Origin: Seison nebaliae
Lineage: Eukaryota; Rotifera; Pararotatoria; Seisonacea; Seisonidae
Direction: 5' to 3'
Assembly (NCBI GenBank): GCA_023231475.1
Contig: JALJEE010002757.1
Span: 1 to 64,000 of the forward strand
Length of the DNA stretch: 64,000 nucleotides
Shown: in pieces, positions 60,997 to 64,000 of the stretch
Position numbering within the stretch: position 1 is the first letter of the stretch
Layout: each line of letters begins with the position of its first letter
The notes under the pieces: model-generated
Databases searched by the model: none
What the model was told of the DNA's origin: nothing
What the model saw: the letters and a program-made list of their open reading frames with translations, nothing else
Position numbers and translations under genes: made by a program

Positions 60997-62530
60997 TTTT
61001 GGGAATCCGATAAATGTGAGATTTGATGTTGACGAAGGTACCGATCGACCACATGTCGATATGGATGATGAAAATGGAAATATCGTTTCCGTGCCCGTTT
61101 TTTACAACGGCGAAGATGTGAGTGGACGAATCGTGATTGAATTGAAGAAAGCGGGACAGAAGTTAGATCATAATGGAATCTGTCTAGAATTATTGGGTCG
61201 AATTGAGACACATGGTGAGAAATCGTTACAACAAGTTTTCTGTCATCATTCAAAGATGTTGTGTTTGCCCGGCATTTTGAAAGGATCGACTACATTTGAA
61301 TTTAATTTTCCGTCTATCGAGAAAACTTATGAGACATATAAAGGAATTAATTGCGAGTTAATTTACGTGTTGAAATTGGAAATTCAAAAACGAATGTCAA
61401 ATTTGATTCGTGAACATCAATTGCTTGTCCATTCGTTATCATCATTTCCTGATTCGACGAATTCGCCCATTACAATGGAAGTGGGAATAGAAGATTGTCT
61501 TCACATCGAATTCGAGTATAATAAGAGTCGATATCATTTGAAGGATGTTGTGGTTGGAAAAATTTTTTTTGATTTAGTTCGACTCAAAATAAAATATACG
61601 GAAATTTCAATTTTGAAAATGGAACGATGTGGAACAGGCGATAATTCCATCAATCATTCGACCACCATCACTAACTTCGAGATAATGGATGGCGCTCCAA
61701 TCAAAGGCGAATCGATTCCCATTCGACTCTTTCTCGCCAATCATCAACTTACTCCCACAATGAGAGATGTTCAAAAGAAGTTCAGTGTCCGATATTATAT
61801 CAACATTCTCCTCGTCGACGAAGAAGAACGACGTTATTATAAACAACAAGAAATTATTCTATGGAGGAAAGCTGATATTCGTCTTCCCCTTCATCATTTA
61901 CGTGAAGAAGATCGACGATTAGACGAAATCGATAATCAAATATCAACACCACCGGCACAACAACAACAACAACAATCGATTAGTAAAACGAAGTCGACAT
62001 TATCTCCCGATCTCTCACACATGTTAAGTAATAATGATGATGAGAAGGAAAAGAAGAATAAAATGGAAGGAGATAAATTGGAAAACGGTGAAAAACCGTC
62101 AGGAAAAGAAAGAACGTTACTCGATCAATCAGCTGGTGATCAGTTATTAGATGATGTTAAATCAGACGATGGTATTCCAGAGAGAGAGAAGATTAATGTT
62201 AAAGGAGAAAAAATTGATAATGGAAATGATATCGGTGAAGCACCATCAGATAACGATCCGGAGAATAACGAACCGACGAAAGAAGAAGAGAAAAAAGAAT
62301 CGAAGGAAGAGGAGAATGTGCCAGAGAAAAAAGAATCGGTGAATGAAGATTTGGCTGGTGAAGCGCCTAATGATAATTCGAATAATGACGATTCGAAAGA
62401 TGAGTCGAAGAATGACGAAACGAAAAGTGGAGGAAGTGACGATTCATCTTCGACCGATTCGGATGAGGACGAAGACGGTCCCAAAGCTAACGAGGATGAT
62501 GACGATGATGTTGGATGGTTGAACGATTGA
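60980..62530 (+). CDS. VPS26: Retromer subunit VPS26 with acidic C-terminal extension
   Basis: VPS26 is the arrestin-fold subunit of retromer, which retrieves cargo from endosomes. This copy is intronless, 516 aa. Residues 1-300 match the family throughout: KLDHNGICLELLGRIE, then MEVGIEDCLHIEFEYNKS with RYHLKDVVVGKI, then GESIPIRLFLA, KKFSVRYYIN, and QQEIILWRK at about 286-294. Animal VPS26 normally stops about 30 residues later (human 327 aa). Here the protein continues for about 200 residues with a Gln run (about 325-330), two GEAP(S/N)DN segments, Lys/Glu-rich stretches, and a Ser/Asp-rich end finishing DDDDDVGWLND. A short ATG frame starts 7 nt earlier and overlaps the start. Confidence 0.95.
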   Translation: MSTLFSFGNPINVRFDVDEGTDRPHVDMDDENGNIVSVPVFYNGEDVSGRIVIELKKAGQKLDHNGICLELLGRIETHGEKSLQQVFCHHSKMLCLPGILKGSTTFEFNFPSIEKTYETYKGINCELIYVLKLEIQKRMSNLIREHQLLVHSLSSFPDSTNSPITMEVGIEDCLHIEFEYNKSRYHLKDVVVGKIFFDLVRLKIKYTEISILKMERCGTGDNSINHSTTITNFEIMDGAPIKGESIPIRLFLANHQLTPTMRDVQKKFSVRYYINILLVDEEERRYYKQQEIILWRKADIRLPLHHLREEDRRLDEIDNQISTPPAQQQQQQSISKTKSTLSPDLSHMLSNNDDEKEKKNKMEGDKLENGEKPSGKERTLLDQSAGDQLLDDVKSDDGIPEREKINVKGEKIDNGNDIGEAPSDNDPENNEPTKEEEKKESKEEENVPEKKESVNEDLAGEAPNDNSNNDDSKDESKNDETKSGGSDDSSSTDSDEDEDGPKANEDDDDDVGWLND

Positions 62531-62678
62531 GAGACATGTAATTACGAGTATATTCACCAATTCGTCGAATATCGTGGGAGAGAAATGAAGATAAATATTC
62601 TAAATTTCTCAATTCTATTTTTCATCTATTCATCTTGGTCATTCATCCAACCTATATCTATACTTTCATTCTTCAGTT

Positions 62679-62684
62679 AATAAA
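62679..62684 (+). terminator. Poly(A) signal of VPS26
   Basis: AATAAA about 150 nt after the stop, followed within 30-50 nt by a T/G-rich stretch. Confidence 0.6.
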
Positions 62685-62776
62685 TTATTGTCATCATATC
62701 TAAACTATCTTCTGTTCTCGTCTTTTTATGTTGTGGAAAAAGACTATCGGAAGATATTTCTATGAATTTCTTTATG

Positions 62777-63010
62777 GACCGTTTTTGTCCTTAAATCGGT
62801 CTATGAAAAATCCAATCGACCGTTTTTGTCCTTAAATCGGTCTATGAAAAATTCAATCAACCGTTTTTCTCCTTAAATCGGTCTATGAAAAATTCAATCA
62901 ACCGCTTTTGTCCTTAAATCGGTCTATGAAAAATCCAAACGACCGCTTTTGTCCTTAAATGGGTCTATGAAAAATCCGAAGACCATTTTTATCGTTTAAC
63001 AGACCAATAT
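62777..63010. repeat. 41-bp minisatellite with hairpin arms
   Basis: Five units start at 62777, 62818, 62859, 62900 and 62941 (period 41, the last 40), plus a diverged partial copy after 62981. Each begins (G/A)ACCG and carries CGGTC 20 bp further on, so most units can fold into a small stem. The units differ by one to four bases. Confidence 0.95.
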
Positions 63011-63173
63011 AAGTTACTACACATCGAAAAAAAAGGGAAGTAAATCAGAAATTTAATTAAGTATTATTCGTTTCGATCATTCTCAATCGACAATATCAAT
63101 TCCGGTATATTATGATAATTTATATTTTAGTACAGAGAAACAAGAAAAAGAAATCACTTTAATAATAAAGTAA

Positions 63174-63179
63174 TTTATT
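63174..63179 (-). terminator. Poly(A) signal of the KEN-box gene
   Basis: AATAAA on the minus strand only 10 nt after the stop codon, implying a very short 3'-UTR. Confidence 0.5.
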
Positions 63180-63189
63180 CGAATTGTTC

Positions 63190-63936
63190 TTATTTGGAGA
63201 AAGTGGTATTTACAGGTTTGGGTGGTAAATTGAATTTTTTACTATTTATCGAAGGAGGTCGGATCATACGAGACGACATCCGTTTGTTGGTATTCTCCTT
63301 ATTCTCCTCCATCTTCTGTCTTATTTTTTCACGAATCTTCGGATTCTTCCGAATGATCACCGTCCCAGTAGACACCTTCCTTGTGGGTAATCTGATTGAT
63401 TGATTCGGATCAATAGGAGGAAGTGTCAAATGGGAAGATGTCTTTCGAGCTGAAATTTTACATTTAGTGAAACTCAAATTTCTTCGGATTGACTTCGCTT
63501 TTTCCACAGTTTTTTCTTTGTCTTTTATGAAAGTTGAATTTTGATCAGTTTCAACAACAACACTTTCGTTGTCACTTTGTGGGATTGGAGAGATTGAGGA
63601 AATTTCATTTAAATTTGGAATTGTCTTGTCCAAACTCAATTTTTCATGAGCCGACTGATCTTCTTTCTTCTCTTCCACATAATTTATTTGGGGTTCTTTC
63701 ACAAACTTCTCTGTATATTCTTTGTGTCTCGTTTTCTCGAAATCTTCCAAGAGTTTTGTAAATTTTTCTCTCAATTCTTTCGATAACGGGGATCGGTTTT
63801 TCGTCTTCGCCAATTCCTCGCCACACTCTTCACAGTCTGATTCATAAAAATGTAAATCGGGAGACTCGTGAAGGAAACGAATTGTCTTCTCTTCTAACTG
63901 ATTGTGAATATATTGTGAATAATAATTGTTTGACAT
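63190..63936 (-). CDS. Unrecognised basic protein with KEN box
   Basis: 248 aa, no intron. The ATG at 63936 is the first after an in-frame TGA. The N-terminal part carries HESPDLHFYESDCEECGEE with a single CxxC. A charged helical stretch follows (KELREKFTKLLEDFEKTRHK), then a Ser-rich middle (ISSISPIPQSDNES), then a basic C-terminal half with SIRRNLSFTKCKISARKTSS, KIREKIRQKMEENKENTNKR and a Pro-rich end. KEN (about 213-215) is the recognition signal of APC/C-Cdh1, and the tail resembles microtubule- or chromosome-associated mitotic proteins in style, but no domain supports a specific function. Its 5' end lies 64 bp from the window edge. Confidence 0.75.
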   Translation of the reverse strand: MSNNYYSQYIHNQLEEKTIRFLHESPDLHFYESDCEECGEELAKTKNRSPLSKELREKFTKLLEDFEKTRHKEYTEKFVKEPQINYVEEKKEDQSAHEKLSLDKTIPNLNEISSISPIPQSDNESVVVETDQNSTFIKDKEKTVEKAKSIRRNLSFTKCKISARKTSSHLTLPPIDPNQSIRLPTRKVSTGTVIIRKNPKIREKIRQKMEENKENTNKRMSSRMIRPPSINSKKFNLPPKPVNTTFSK

Positions 63937-64000
63937 TCTGGTAGACAAACTTTCCCCAAATCAAATAAATTAGATATCTTCGATCAACGATGAGATCTGC

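Larger units (their letters stand above)
62531..63189. other. Convergent intergenic region
   Basis: Between the 3' ends of VPS26 and the KEN-box gene. Holds poly(A) signals on both strands and the 41-bp minisatellite. Confidence 0.7.

Overview
The window is eukaryotic nuclear DNA, A+T-rich by eye, and most likely from an arthropod. The evidence is a protein with three six-cysteine chitin-binding (CBM14/peritrophin-A) domains of the cuticular CPAP type, animal-type ESCRT-II and retromer subunits, and very short introns: nine of the ten introns I could place are 45-71 nt, and the tenth is about 314 nt. Small introns plus high A+T suggest an acariform mite or another compact-genome arthropod. 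That placement is inference and is not proven here.

Layout. Positions 1-2020 hold decayed transposable-element pieces: a non-LTR reverse transcriptase with stops and frameshifts, a possible DDE-transposase tail and a possible gag fragment. Positions 2424-3306 (+) are SNF8/VPS22. Positions 3538-4926 (-) are an SLC17-family transporter. Positions 5759-9084 (-) are a DDX3/Vasa-like DEAD-box helicase with a long Trp-rich N-terminus and a DEGD in place of DEAD. Positions 10491-11554 (+) are an SLC25A33/36-type mitochondrial nucleotide carrier. From 11555 to 44082 is a 32.5-kb stretch with no convincing gene, full of microsatellites, with one candidate promoter plus first exon near 15050 and several hairpins. 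Positions 44207-55192 (+) are a single uninterrupted reading frame for a giant AHNAK-like repeat protein (3661 aa). Positions 56601-58096 (-) are the three-CBM14 protein. Positions 59862-60074 (-) are a possible 70-aa single-pass membrane protein. Positions 60980-62530 (+) are retromer VPS26 with an unusual acidic C-terminal tail. Positions 62777-63010 are a 41-bp minisatellite. Positions 63190-63936 (-) are an unrecognised basic protein with a KEN box.

Functional reading. SNF8 (ESCRT-II, sorting into multivesicular bodies) and VPS26 (retromer, endosome retrieval) both act at endosomes, but they lie about 58 kb apart with unrelated genes between them, so I see no functional cluster. The genes look like ordinary neighbours. 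The most distinctive items are the AHNAK-like protein, with its 7/14-residue repeats punctuated by basic-aromatic modules and MPxL modules, and the large gene-free interval in an otherwise tightly packed region.

Limits. Exon junctions were placed by hand from GT/AG signals, reading-frame phase and remembered family alignments. No database search was run.
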